Positions 23,423-39,474 of a stretch of 64,000 nucleotides of DNA are shown in pieces. The notes beneath the pieces were generated by a model. The model had not been told where the DNA came from. It saw only the letters and a program-made list of their open reading frames with translations, and searched no databases. How positions within the stretch are numbered: the first letter of the stretch is position 1; each line of letters opens with the position of its first letter. Location of the stretch: positions 81,813,951-81,877,950 of the forward strand of contig NC_089225.1 of assembly GCF_963924675.1 (NCBI RefSeq), written 5' to 3'. This DNA is from Phocoena phocoena. Lineage: Eukaryota; Chordata; Mammalia; Artiodactyla; Phocoenidae. The translations under genes were made by a program, and so were the position numbers.

Positions 23423-24338
23423 GTAAGTATTCAAAGTCATAATGACATGGACTTCTCTACTTTTGTTTTTCTTTCTTTTTAATTAATTTCATTTCCGTTT
23501 TTTCCTAAGACGCATGAAGATTCTCAGCTAACCAGCCCCATGCTCTACCAGCCAGAATTAAATTATTGTCTAAGAAACAAAGATTCTTGGGGAGGATTAT
23601 ACTGTGATGTGTTTCCTACTTAAACATATTCTTTGGCTGGGTGGGTGAAGAGTGAAGTTGAACTCTAACTACGTGGAAGCAGCTTTCTCCATTTTTCCAC
23701 ATATCTGAGCTCTGCAGACATGCCTCGAAAGCAGAGGTCTCTCAGCTCAACCTGGGTTTCTCCTCTCAGCATTCACTCAGCTCTGGGTAAAATCAATAAT
23801 ACCAATAATACTAATACAAATTGCTAACGTGTATTAAGTGATTCCTGTGTGCTCACCATGTGCTTACTATGAGCTCATCAGCCAGCAGCTCGGCCGGTCA
23901 GGCCCAGTCACTTCACCCAAGCCCCGGTTGGCAGTGGCAAGCTGGACCGATAGCCTCTGTGACCTCCCATGAGCCTTAGTGACTTTAGAACCTGCTCTCA
24001 CCTGCCTCATGGTATAAGGATTCCCTCCTGGGTCAGAAAGGCTGGGTGCTCTCTATGAACAAAAAAGGGAATGGGGCACTTGGGTATTGAGGCAGCTATC
24101 TGAAGAACTCCACGTTTTAACTTTTGTAACTCATCTTCTCCAAAATGGATTTAAACTGCTTACAATAACAACCCCCTATCCACCAAAAAAGAAAGATGAG
24201 ACAATCAAAAAAAATTTATTTTTAATCTGGAGGAAAAGAAAAAAGAACACCAACACTCCCCAAAAGTCATTATAGTCATTGTGACTAAAGTTCAGACTTT
24301 CAGACTGAATGTGAAAGCAAAAAAAAAAGAAAGAAAAA

Positions 24339-24476
24339 GGGCTTCCCTGGTGGCAAAGTGGTTGAGAGTGAGCCATGGCCGCTGAGCCTGCGCATCCAGA
24401 GCCTGTGCTCAGCGACGGGAGAGGCCACAACAGTGAGAGGCCCGCGTAACGCAAAAAAAAAAAAAAAAAAAAAAAA
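24339..24476 (+). mobile_element. Young CHR-type SINE with internal deletion
   Basis: The head joins directly from GGTTGAGAGT to GAGCCATGGCC, so about 100 bp including the B-box is missing. The A tail of about 25 is intact. Confidence 0.9.
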
Positions 24477-25111
24477 GGAGGGGAGCAACATGATCAGGTT
24501 TTGTGGTTATCATTTGCAGCATGCCGGTTCCTCAGGGGAAATAAAGGTTTTCCTAGCACTAAATTCTAAAGTATTCTTCTATAGGTTTTATAGAGTGACA
24601 TTGAATGATTTAAAGACTCATATATTTACAGGAAATTCCATTTACCTCATTTGATAAATATTTCTCAAGTTTCTATAGTAAGGCCCTGTGCTAGCCCAAC
24701 TCAGTAAATATAATACTGATTTAGCTAAAAAATAAAATATCCAAGACCAGGCCTGGCACACAGTAGCTGCTGCTTCAGCTGTTACTCAATCCTTATGGCT
24801 CTTTCTTAGTTACCTTTTTACCCAGAGAACATAAGTCAATTATCCTCCAGACACATGGTCAGTGACAGCAGTTCTACAAGGGATCACACTAACACAGTAC
24901 ATGACATTTTGGTATCTGAATTTGATCAAGAATAGAATTCAGAGGGCATAAAGAAATGGATATATAGGCGCATGTTTCTGTGACAACCTTTCTTAAAGGT
25001 CACTTTTTTTTCAGCTAAGCCTTCGATAGAAGAAATTTCAGTTAGGTAATCCTATTTCATTTTGTTAAAGTCATAAATATGCAACCCCAGAGAGGCAAAC
25101 TATTCCTTCCT

Positions 25112-25752
25112 TGGGGGTGTGGAGAAAAGGGAACCCTCTTGCACTGTTGGTAGGAATGTAAACTGATACAGCCACTACGGAGAACAGTATGGAGGTTCCT
25201 TAAAAAACTAAAAATAGAATTACCATATGACCCAGCAATCCCACTATTGGGCATATACCCAGAGAAAACCATAATTCAAAAATACACATGTACCCCAGTG
25301 TTCATTGCAGCACTATTAACAATAGCTAGGTCATGGAAGCAACCTAGATGCCCATCAACAGACAAATGGATAAAGAAGAAGTGGTACATATTTACAATGG
25401 AAAATTACTCAGCCATAAAAAGGAACGAAATTGGGTCATTTGTAGAGACGGGGATGGACCTAGAGACTGTCATACAGAGTGAAGTAAGTCACAAAGAGAA
25501 AAACAAATATTGTATATTAACGTATATATGTGGAATCTAGAAAAATGGTACAGATGAACCAGTTTGCAAGGCAGAAGTAGAGACACAGATGTAGGGAACA
25601 AACGTATGGACACCAAGGGGGGAAAGTGGGGGGTGGTGGTGGTGGGATGAACTGGGAGATTGGTATTGACATGTATACACTAATACGTATAAAATAGATA
25701 ACTAATAAGAACCTGCTGTATAAAAAATTAATTTAATTTAATTTAAAAAAAA
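25112..25752 (+). mobile_element. Young LINE-1 3' end (5'-truncated)
   Basis: It runs from CCCTCTTGCACTGTTGGTAG through CATATGACCCAGCAATCCC and GGATAAAGAAGAAGTGGTAC to a TTTAATTTAAAAAAAA tail. Low divergence suggests a cetartiodactyl-era insertion. The 97-codon frame 25247-25540 is the ORF2 C-terminus and is not a gene. Confidence 0.85.
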
Positions 25753-25984
25753 GAACTATTTCTCCTTCTCCCTAAGGTTTAGAACTTAGCCTGAGAGAAC
25801 CCCAAAAGTGAAGACTAACTTTCTAATTTCCTTTATTCAGGGATGTGTTGAGAAGAAGAGGGCTGACCAAGTGTGTAAAATGCCCACCACAGTGAAGTTC
25901 CTGGCAGAAAACAGATGCTCAATTAATGTTTGTTCATTTTCCCTCTTCTGTGTCCACGAGTTTTTCTTTTTTCTTTTTCTTTTT

Positions 25985-26402
<418 letters not shown>

Positions 26403-28470
26403 TAGGTAGGAGCTTGGTCCAGAACCCTACCTGGAAGGTGCTCCCATCAGGGCTGCCATGTACAGTTGTATAGATTGCTTACTATACAAGGGCACCTGCA
26501 AAGGGAAAAAGTGGGAGCTGAAATCCACTCTGTGGTCCACTCACCATGCCCTGCACCCCAGTATTGGGTTGCATTCTTCTGAAGGATGGGGTACCCATTT
26601 CTAATTTCTACTAAGGTACTAAAAGGACACTCAGTTTTCCTATACTCACCTCACTTCTGACACCACATGTGTGAAGGATTTTCCCACATCAACCAATTCT
26701 CCAGCTCTCTAGACACCAACCGGGTGTCCTACAATTCAACTCCGACACTAGCTACCCAGAGTTAGCACAGACCCCACAGGTTAAGGGCTCAGTCCCACAT
26801 GCCTGCTCCACTTAAGACACCAATCACAAGTCCCAGGTTGTCACCTGTACTTCTGACCAACAATCTATAAAATAAGGGGTTCCTAAAACCCATCCTCATG
26901 TTCAGTAATTTGCTAGAACAGCTCACAAAACTCAGGAAACATTCACTTACTAGTTTAGATTTATTACGAAGGATATTTTAAAGGATACATATGAACAGCC
27001 AGATGAAGAGATACACAGGGCAAGGCCCAGAAGGGTCCCAAGCACAGGAGTTCCTGTCCCCATGGAGTTGGGGGTGTGCCACCCTCCTACTACATAGATG
27101 TGTTCTCCAACCCTGAAGCAATCTGAACTCCTTGGTTAGGGCTTTTATGGAGGCTTCATTACATAAGCATGATTGATTAAATCACTGGCAAATGGTGATT
27201 AATGCAACTTCTAGCCCTTCTCCCCTCCTCTGAGGTGGCGGGAAGGGCAGGGGGCTGAAAGGGCCCAACCTTCTCATCCGGTGGTTTGTTCCCCCTCCTT
27301 AGGGGCTTTCCAAAATAACTCCATTAACGTAAGCTCAGGTGTGGTTGAAAGGGGCTTGTTAATGAATAACAAAAGACACTCCTTTCCTGTTTATGCTCCA
27401 GAAATTAGAGGCATACCTCTCATTCTATTATGTTGCACTTTATTGCACTTCACAGATAAATGTGTTTTTACAAATTGAAGGTCTGTGGCAGCCTGCTTCA
27501 AGCAAGTCTATCAGCACCACTTTTCCAACAGCATTGGCTCACTTTGTGCCTCTGTGTCACATTTTGGTAATTCTCACAACATTTCAAGTTTTTCCATTAT
27601 TATTATATTTGTTATGGTGATCTGTGATCAGTGATCTTTGATGTTACCATTTTAATTGTTTTGGAGCACCATGAGCCATGCCCATATGAGATGGTGAACC
27701 TAATCAATAAATACGTGTTCTGACTGCTCCACGGATCAGCCATTCCCTCTCTTCCTTTCCTCAAGCCTCCCTATTCCCTGAGACACAACAATATTGAAAT
27801 CAGGCCAGTTAGTAATCCTACGATGGCCTCGAAGTGTTCAAGTAAAAGGAAATGTTTCACGGCTCTCACTTTAAATCAGAAACTAGAAATGATTAAGCTT
27901 AGTGAGGAAGGCATGTGGAAAGCTGAGAGAGACCGAAAAGCTAGGCCTTTTGCACCAAACCGTTAGCCAGGTTGTGAATGCAAAGGAAAGGTTTTTGAAG
28001 GAAGTTAAAATTGCTACTCCAGTGAACACATGAATGGTAAGAAAACAAAACAGCCTTATTGCTGATATGGAGAAAGTTTGAGTAGTCTTGATGGAAGATC
28101 AAACCAGCCACAACATTCCCTTAAGCCAAAACCTAATCCAGAGCAAGGTCCTAACTCTCTTCAATTCTATGAAGGCTGAGAGAGGTGAGGAAGCTGCAGA
28201 AGAATTTGAAGCGAGCGAAGGTTAGTTCTTGAGGTTTAAGGCATGAAGCCGTCTCCATAACAAAAGTGCAAGGTGAAGCAGTGCTGAGGCAGAAGCCTGC
28301 AGCAAGTTATCCAGGAGATCTAGCTAAGATGATTAACCAAGGTGGCCACACTAAACAACAGACTTTCAGTGTAGATGAAACAGCCTTATGCTGAAAGAAG
28401 ATGCCATCTAGGACTTTCAGAGCTAGAGAGAAGTCAGTGCCTGGCTTCAAAGCTTCAAAGGACAGGCTGA

Positions 28471-28941
28471 ATGTTAGGGGCTACTGCAGCTGGTGACTTG
28501 AAGTTGAGGTCAATGCTCATTTACCTTTCCAAAAATCCTAGGGCCCTTAAGAATTATGCTAAATCTATTCTGCCTGTGCTCTGTATATGGAACAACAAAG
28601 CCTGGATGACAGCATATCTGTTAACAACACGGTTTACTGAGTATTTTAAGCCCACTGTTGAGATCTACTGTTCAGAAAAGAAGATCCCTTTCAAAATATT
28701 ACCGCTCATTGACAATGCACCTGGTCACCCAAGAGCTCTGATGGAGATGGACAAAATTAATGTTGTTTTCACGTCTGCTAACACAACATTCTGCAGCCCA
28801 CATGTCAAGGAGTCATTTCAACTTTCAAGTGTTATTTTTTTAAGAAATACATCTCGTAAGACTCTAGCTGCCATACCTAGTGATTCCTCTGATGGATCTG
28901 GGCAAAATCGAGAACCATCTGGAAAGGATTCACCATTCTAG
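28471..28941 (+). pseudogene. Tigger1 transposase fragment (DDE domain)
   Basis: An open fragment of the pogo-type transposase in Tigger1, with the second catalytic Asp in LLIDNAPGH. It is flanked by frameshifts and a SINE, so it is not functional. Confidence 0.85.
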
Positions 28942-28961
28942 ATGCCATTAAGAACATTTGT

Positions 28962-29081
28962 GGGGAATTCTCTGATGGTCCAGTGGTTAGGACTCAGCGC
29001 TTTCACTGCTGTGGTCCGGGTTCAATCCCCGGTTGGGGAACTAAGATCCTGCAAGCTGCAAGGCACAGCCAAAAAACAAAG
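28962..29081 (+). mobile_element. Older CHR-type SINE inside Tigger1
   Basis: GGGGAATTCTCTGATGGTCC start; flanked by GAACATTTGTG and GAACGTTTGTG. Confidence 0.9.
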
Positions 29082-30165
29082 GAACGTTTGTGAGTCATGG
29101 AAAGAAGTCAAAACATCAATATTAACAGGAGCTTGGAAGAAGCTGATTGCAACCCTCATAGGTGACTTTAAGGGGTTCAAGACTTCAGTGGAGGAAGTAA
29201 CTGCAGATGTGGTCAAAATAGCAAGAGAACTAGAGGAGCAAAAAACTGGTTTCTTGAGTTGAAATCTACTCCTGGTGAAGATGCTGTGAAGATTGTTGAA
29301 ATGACAAAGGATTTAGAATATTACATAAACTTAGTTGATAAAGCAGCAGCAGGGTTTGAGAGGATTGACTCCAATTTTGAAAGTTCTACTGTGGGTAAAA
29401 TGCTATCAAACAGCATTGCATGCTACAGAGAAATCGTTCACGAAAGGAAATGTCAATCAATGTGGCAAACATCATTGTTGTCTTATTTTAAGAAATTTCT
29501 ACAGCCACTGCAACCTTCAGCAACCAACATCGTGATCAGTCAGCGGCCATCAAGACAAGACCCTCCACCATGAAAAGATTATGACCCATTGAAGGCTCAG
29601 ATGATTTTTTTAACAGTAAAGTATTTTTTAATTCAGGTATGTACATTGTTTTTTTAGACGTAACACTATTGCACACTTAATAGACTACATAAGTAAACAA
29701 AACTTTCATAGGCCCTGGGAAACAAAAATATTCATGTGACTTGCTATATTCCAGTATTCACATTATTGGAGTTGTCTGCAACCAAACCTACAATATCTCT
29801 GAGGTATGCCTGTACAAGAATTTTAGGAGTTCTGTGTCAGAGGCTAGCGACAAAGACCAAATATATATTTCTTATTATGTCACAACGTCACAGGTACCGA
29901 GTGGGTAGTTGTGGCCATCCTCTCTTAGGAAGAAACTCTATATTGTTTCAGCCCATGGGGAAAGGTGAAGACTGACATGGCTGTGGTCATATGCTTGAAG
30001 TTTCCCAAAAGTTAGGAAATGATGCAGCAGTGAATAGAGCTGGTTTTGATTTGATTTAAACTAGTTAACCATTAATTGTGGCAACAGCAATCTATCAAAG
30101 GTGAAAAATGCTTTACTTTGGTCCAGCTCTGTAGATGATGGTTTAGCATCAAAAAAGGGAGCAGG

Positions 30166-30290
30166 CAATTCCCTGGTGGTCCAGTGGTTAAGACTCGGGC
30201 TTTCACTGCCACGGATCTGGGTTCAATCCCTGGTCAGGGAACTAAAATCCCACAAGCTGTGCGGTGCAGCCAAAAAAGGAAAAAGAAAAC
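30166..30290 (+). mobile_element. Older CHR-type SINE
   Basis: AATTCCCTGGTGGTCCAGTGG start; flanked by AAAAAGGGAGCAG and AAAAAGGGGGCAG. Confidence 0.88.
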
Positions 30291-30417
30291 AAAAAGGGGG
30301 CAGATCATAAAGTATATTCTATTTCTCTTTCTTTTTATGAAATTATAACTTAAATTATAGCAAAGGCTGAACCTTAGGATCTCCCTACAAGCTCCACATT
30401 CTCTAAATATCACTCTT

Positions 30418-30744
30418 GGGACTTCCCTGGTGGCACAGTGGTTAAGAATCCGCCTGCCAATGCAGGGGACACGGGTTCAAGCACTGGTCTGGGAAGATCC
30501 CACATGCCGTGGAGAAACTAAGCCCGTGCGCCACAACTACTGAGCCTGTGCTGTAGAGCCCGTGTGCCACAACTACTGAGCCTGCACGCCTAGAGCCCGT
30601 GCTCCACAACAAGAGAAACCACCACAATGAGAAGCCCTCTCCCGCTCGCCGCAACTAGAGAAAGCCCACATGCAGCAAAGAAGACCCAACACAGACAAAA
30701 ATAAATACATAATAAATAAATAAATAAAATTTAAAATAAATGAA
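30418..30744 (+). mobile_element. CHR-type SINE, long subtype
   Basis: Perfect 14-bp TSD TAAATATCACTCTT at 30404-30417 and 30745-30758. Confidence 0.95.
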
Positions 30745-30859
30745 TAAATATCACTCTTCTGCTTCATATGGAACCCATATGAATTCCATTCTTAGCCATT
30801 CTGTCTTGTTCAACATAATCTCCGTTTTCTTTTGTTTTTTGTTTCTGTTTGTTTGTTTT

Positions 30860-31203
30860 ATAAATTTATTTATTTATTTTTGGCTGCGTTGGGTCTTCAT
30901 TGCTGCCCGTGGACTTTTCTCTAGTTGTGGCGAGCGGGGGCTACTCTTTGTTGCAGTATGTGGGCTTCTCATTGCCGTGCCTTCTCTTGTTGTGGAGCAC
31001 AGGCTCTAGGCACATGGGCTTCAGTAGTTGTGGCACATGGGCTCAGTAGTTGTGGCTTGCGGGCTCTAGAGCGCAGGTTCAGTAGTTGCGGCGCACGGGC
31101 TTAGTTGCTCCATGGCATGTGGGATCTTCCCAGACTGAGGATCGAACCCATGTCCCCTGCATTGGCAGGCAGATTCTTAACCACTGCGCCACCAGGGAAG
31201 TCC
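30860..31203 (-). mobile_element. CHR-type SINE, long subtype, nested in the tail of another
   Basis: An inverted long copy that abuts the T-rich tail of the older SINE at 31213-31323, with TGTTTGTTTT-like sequence on both sides. Confidence 0.88.
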
Positions 31204-31212
31204 TGTTTGTTT

Positions 31213-31323
31213 TTTGGCCATGCCACAGGGCCTGAGGGATCTTAGTTCCCTGACCAGGGATTGAACCCAGGCCCCAGCAGTGAAAACGCCGAGCCCTAAC
31301 CACTAGGCTGCCAGGGAATTCCC
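31213..31323 (-). mobile_element. Older CHR-type SINE
   Basis: The inverted short subtype ending GCCAGGGAATTCCC; its T tail was entered by the SINE at 30860-31203. Confidence 0.88.
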
Positions 31324-31406
31324 AACATAATCTCCCTTTGATGTTTTTTTTTTTTCTTTGCTTTCTACATATATCATGTTCCCTTTCCTTAATTTTTCAC
31401 CTTTAG

Positions 31407-31521
31407 GAGATGGAGTTGATCGACAAAGCCAAGAGAAAGAGAAGAACCAAGACAGATAAGTCCAAGGCATCCAAGAGGGAGAAAGAAGGAAAGCTCCGTG
31501 GGGAAGCAGAGGCTGCTGTTG
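31407..31521 (+). CDS. KIAA2012: KIAA2012 internal exon, Lys-rich (38 codons + 1 nt)
   Basis: The acceptor is TTTTTCACCTTTAG and the donor is GTTG|GTAAGG. It enters in phase 0 with E-M-E-L-I-D-K and runs through a strongly basic stretch (KAKRKRRTKTDKSKASKREK) to EAEAAV. It leaves one G that joins GA of the next exon as Gly. The Lys/Arg clusters would suit nuclear localisation or nucleic-acid contact, but this is only inference. Two nested SINEs end 84 bp upstream of the exon. Confidence 0.88.
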
Positions 31522-31739
31522 GTAAGGGACCATCCAGGAGAACACACCTAATGGTAGCCAGGAGGTGCCATGGAGAATCAGTATGGATCCTATGGGACAA
31601 ACTATCTGTGTTGAGTCTCCTTGACTACCACAGCTGAGATGGTGTTGCAGCCTTACTTCATGTCAATATCTTGGGAGATAAGGATAGAGGAAACCAGGGG
31701 ACTCTAGAGACCTATAATCACCAAGAGAGAAAATTACAA

Positions 31740-31970
31740 TAATAACACTAACACCTATTAAATGAATACCCACTGAATTAGGAGCTCTGCATTTATGACG
31801 TCATGAAATCCCCACCACAGCTCCATAAGGTAAGCGCTATTATTATATCATGTGGAGAGGTTGGGTGACTTGCGTAACATCAAGCAGATCAAACGGTAAA
31901 GTGGTGGACCCAGGGTCTGGACCTGTCATTTGATTCCAAACTCATAACTCTCAAAGACTGCCTCTGTGAA
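31740..31970 (-). mobile_element. MIR SINE (antisense)
   Basis: CTCCATAAGGTAAGCGCTATT and GGACCCAGGGTCTGGACC. Confidence 0.6.
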
Positions 31971-32144
31971 TAATAAATATGTCATAATCTGAGAACCGGT
32001 CCGTGAGAGCATTTGGGAAGGGGAAGGCTGCAACATGCTCTGAATGGTTACTCCAGCTGTCATTTTTCTCCTTGGTTCCTTGTGTTGCACCTCACGAGGA
32101 ATTCAGGTTCCTATGCTTCTGGGGACTTTCTTTTCTTTGTTTCT

Positions 32145-32500
32145 TTTTAATTAATTTTTATTGGAGTAGAGCTGATTTACAATGTTGTGTTCTAAGGACC
32201 TTCTTTAACCTAAAACCTACACTCATTCTTTCCCGGCCATATGAAGACCCTCAAAATAAATCAAAGGCTGTCAAAAAAGATGACATTGGATAGTTACCTG
32301 GATCAGATCTTTTCTTTTTTTTTAAATCGAAGTGGAGTTGATTTACAGTGCTGTGCCAATCTCTGCTGTGCAGCAGTGACTCGGTTCTGCACGTACATTC
32401 TTTTTTATATTCTTTTCCATTATGGTTTATCCCAGGACGTTGAATATAGTTCCCTATGCTCTACAGTAGGACCTTGCTGTTCATCCAGATCTAGTTTTGA
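32145..32500 (-). mobile_element. Two LINE-1 3' UTR fragments (antisense)
   Basis: GAGCTGATTTACAATGTTGTG (about 32168) and GTTGATTTACAGTGCTGTG (about 32337) through GTTCCCTATGCTCTACAGTAGG, separated by about 100 bp of other sequence. Confidence 0.7.
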
Positions 32501-32811
32501 GGTTTGCTTTTTAAAGTCTTGCTGAATTTACATCGTTGTCGCCCGTAACTTAGGTAGCATTGGCAGGACTGGGGAAGGAAAGACTTGTGGCCCCAGAGAA
32601 GAATTGAGGAAAAGGCCTTAAGAGTATGGAAGGTTTAAACTTTACCAGGTTACAAAGCTGCAACCTCAAGCTAGACTCCTGAGGCATGACTTTCCAGCTG
32701 TACCTATAGGTCTTCCCTCCAGAGAGTCTTACCCCCACCATAGGTCAGGGTGTATCAGAAGTTCTTTAGTAGCAAGACTGCTGAATTACAGTTGATCCAA
32801 GTAGGATAGGG

Positions 32812-33531
<720 letters not shown>

Positions 33532-33716
33532 TGATCAAAGACACAGGGTGGCAAAGCCCCTCTGAAATGATGTATTCTGTGAGGCTCTCAGACTACTAGG
33601 GCAGGTACCCACCCTTAAAGAGCAGAAAGTTGGCACAGCACCCATTTGTGAGAGGTACAGGCCTCACAGTTACAAGGAAAGGTGAATTCAGGCCTCAGAG
33701 CCAAGCACATATTCTT

Positions 33717-33909
33717 TTTTTTGCTGTATGCGGGCCTCTCACTGTTGTGGCCTCTCCCGCTGCGGAGCACAGGCTCTGGACACGCTCAGCGGCCATAGCT
33801 CACGGACCCAGCTGCTCCGCGGCATGTGGGATCTTCTCGGACTGGGGCATGAACCCGTGTCCCCTGCATCGGCAGGCGGACTCTCAACCACTGTGCCACC
33901 AGGGAAGCC
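33717..33909 (-). mobile_element. CHR-type SINE, young subtype
   Basis: Perfect 16-bp TSD CCAAGCACATATTCTT at 33701-33716 and 33910-33925. Confidence 0.95.
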
Positions 33910-34139
33910 CCAAGCACATATTCTTGACTTGGCCTGGACTTCATGTATTGCTTGCCTCTCAAAAGCTGCAGAAATTCCTCCATTCCTAATCTGCTTTTCT
34001 GCGGCACACCTCTGGGCCATGGGTAACTTACACACACATCTATCTCCCTTTTCTTTAAACACTGCAAACGTACCCACAGCTAAACCACTATGGTTAAACT
34101 CGCATAAGTTACATGCAAATATGGTACAACTCTGCTGAA

Positions 34140-34325
34140 TTTCATTTAATCTTTACAGCCACACCTGTGACCCAGGTATGATTCGTCCCATTTTACAGAC
34201 CTAGAAGCTGAGGCTTAAAAGAGTTAGATGTTTGTTGCCAGAAGTTACACAACCATCAAGTGGTAGAGCCAAGACTTAGATCTTTCGACTCCAAAATCAG
34301 AGCTCTTGTCACTATATTAAATTAT
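34140..34325 (-). mobile_element. MIR SINE (antisense)
   Basis: CCATTTTACAGACCTAGAAGC and AGTGGTAGAGCCAAGACTTAG. Confidence 0.65.
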
Positions 34326-34792
34326 TGTGTATTTATTTATTTTACAGCCTGTGGTCTTCCAAAAAGGATTTCGGAAAGATTTTTCCTTTCTAGTTCTCAA
34401 TCTTCCCAGCTGCCTAGACTATAGGATTCTGCTTTATACAGCAGATGAAAATTTTAAGCTGTGGGCAGAACTTTTCTGAGCCTGCTATAGACTCAGAATT
34501 TCTAGATTTATTGTCAATCCACAGTACCATGCTGCCTCAGTAAAGGCTAAAAAGCAAGGAAGTATCCACCCCAAGTTGGATACAGAGTGCCCATGGAAGA
34601 GTTGCCATTCAAGGTTCCCCTCATGAGGATATCTCTGACTGAGGAGGAGGCATCAGGAAGAAAAAGAAAGCTAAGATGCTCTTCACAGAAACTAAGAGAA
34701 CGTTTCATTGAAAAAGTGGATTTGCATAGGATTAAATATGAGTTTGACACATCTACACCTAAGTCTGCCCCTAAAACAGCCTTTATCTAGAA

Positions 34793-35125
34793 CCTGTGGT
34801 TCTGAGCCCTGGCTTCACGTTAGAATCACTGGAACATGTTTTTTAAACCACCAAGAAAAAAAGTATATTAAAAAAAAAAAAAGGAGTTCCCTGGCAGTCC
34901 AGTGGTTAGGACTCCGAGCTTCTACTTCCGGGTCTGGGTTCCATCCCTGGTGGGTGAACTAAGATCCCACAAGCCCTGTGGCGTGACCAAAACAATTAAA
35001 TTAAATTTTTGAAAACCCACCAAGGCCTCCCACCTAGGTATTCTCATTTAATTGGTCTGGGTGGGGCTTTTGGCCTCAAGTACTTTTTAAAAGCTCCTTG
35101 GGTGATTATAACGTGCATCTAGACA
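34793..35125. mobile_element. MER5-like hAT element split by a SINE
   Basis: TGTGGTTCTGAGCCCTGGCT with AGAATCACTGG begins it and CACCAAGGCCTCCCACCTAG continues it past the SINE at 34882-35011. Confidence 0.6.
34882..35011 (+). mobile_element. Older CHR-type SINE inside a MER5-like element
   Basis: GGAGTTCCCTGGCAGTCCAG start; ACCACCAAG occurs before it and CCCACCAAGG after it. Confidence 0.85.
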
Positions 35126-35446
35126 AATGATGTACCAGACATTATGTTGTCTCTTTCACTATTTCAGTTAATTCTGGTAACAGCCAGCTAAATGGAAGAC
35201 AATATCCGAGAAATTAAGTTATCCCCAAATTCTGAAGCAAGTAAGAGAGAGACTTAGATCCAGGTCGATCAGATCCCAGAGCCCAGGCCAGTGGTGGCAG
35301 AGTTTATACAGCTGTGGTCAGAGTGTGGAAACCACCTAATCTCTAATTAGAGGCAACATCCCGTGGGTGGAGGACGGCTCGCTGACGATACAAGGTCCCC
35401 GTGATTAGCATATGTCCCTTGCACTATGAACACTCTGGTTCCTTAG

Positions 35447-35662
<216 letters not shown>

Positions 35663-36213
35663 TAGGAAGCGGAAGATAAGGCAAGGGTTGACTTCCACTA
35701 GGGGTAAAGCTGGTTCTGAGGCTCATGCCCTGAAGTAAAACAGCACGTCTCGTTTTTCACTATCCTGGTTATCCCAGGGACAATCTGGACCAAAGATAAG
35801 ATGTGGTGTCTTAAACCATTAGGGTTACTCCAGACAGATGTTCACAGGATCTTCCCAGGAGGGCTTTGAGATCCAGTCCAGCAAACATTTGTTGCGCCTC
35901 TTGCCACATGTGTCTGCATTGTGTTAGGCTCTTCCGTTGGCCTCTGGGCTCATTTAATCTTCACAACAACACTGTGAGACAGGAATTTCAAAATCCATTT
36001 GATAAGAATGGAAAATGAGGCTCTGGGAACTTAGGCTCCCGCGCCAGAGCACAGAGCTGTGTTGAAACTTCCAGGCTTCTAGTTCCAGGCCTGTTGTGTT
36101 CTTGCTTCTGCTCTTCAGTTAGGCTTCCCTTAGAAAACGAGTCTCCTCTGAGTGGGACGCTCCGTGTGGCCTGCAGCCTGCAAAGCCTCCATCAGAGGCA
36201 CGGTGTGTCCTAA

Positions 36214-39335
<3,122 letters not shown>

Positions 39336-39474
39336 GCAAAAAGCTGCTTTGAAGAAACATCTTCATTTCAACCAAGAACTCTGTAAGGAAGCCAATGGCC
39401 TACAGTGGACACAGAACATTTCCAGACCATGGGTCTACTCTTACTTCCAGTTCCTACAAATACCAAGACCTTAA
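39336..39474 (+). CDS. KIAA2012: KIAA2012 terminal coding exon with stop
   Basis: The acceptor is GTTGTTTCCTCAG. The first G completes Arg with AG of the previous exon, then the frame reads QKAALKKHLHFNQELCKEAN, then GLQWTQNISRPWVYSYF, and ends LQIPRP-stop (TAA at 39472-39474). The charged helix gives way to an aromatic tail. Together with the preceding exons this ending is the clearest basis for the KIAA2012 assignment. No poly(A) signal is certain; AATAAA occurs at about 40757 and 41171. Confidence 0.88.

Larger units (their letters stand above)
27408..29812 (+). mobile_element. Tigger1 DNA transposon (Tc1/mariner-pogo), inactive
   Basis: The terminal repeats AGGCATACCTC and GAGGTATGCCTG are flanked by TA target duplications (27406-27407 and 29813-29814). 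It is near full length at about 2.4 kb including a SINE. The transposase gene lies on the plus strand and is broken by stops and frameshifts. Surviving pieces include a DDE-domain stretch at 28471-28941 (IDNAPGHPRALMEM) and a C-terminal piece at 29259-29573. The SINE at 28962 also interrupts the frame. Confidence 0.92.
26420..29893 (-). mobile_element. ERV-type LTR (solo remnant), split by Tigger1
   Basis: The left part (to 27407) and right part (29813-29893) join as one antisense LTR. On the minus strand it starts TGTGACGTTGTGACATAA and has an AATAAA signal near 26962. It looks like an ERVL/MaLR-type mammalian LTR, but I cannot name the family with certainty. No viral coding region is seen. 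The lower boundary is uncertain. Confidence 0.6.

Noticed and set aside
25247..25540. A 97-codon plus-strand open frame
   Set aside because: It is the C-terminal end of L1 ORF2 in a 5'-truncated L1 copy.
34587..34790. A 67-codon plus-strand frame in a KIAA2012 intron
   Set aside because: The exons at 33023-33360 and 35447-35619 join directly in phase, and this frame lacks a matching donor.
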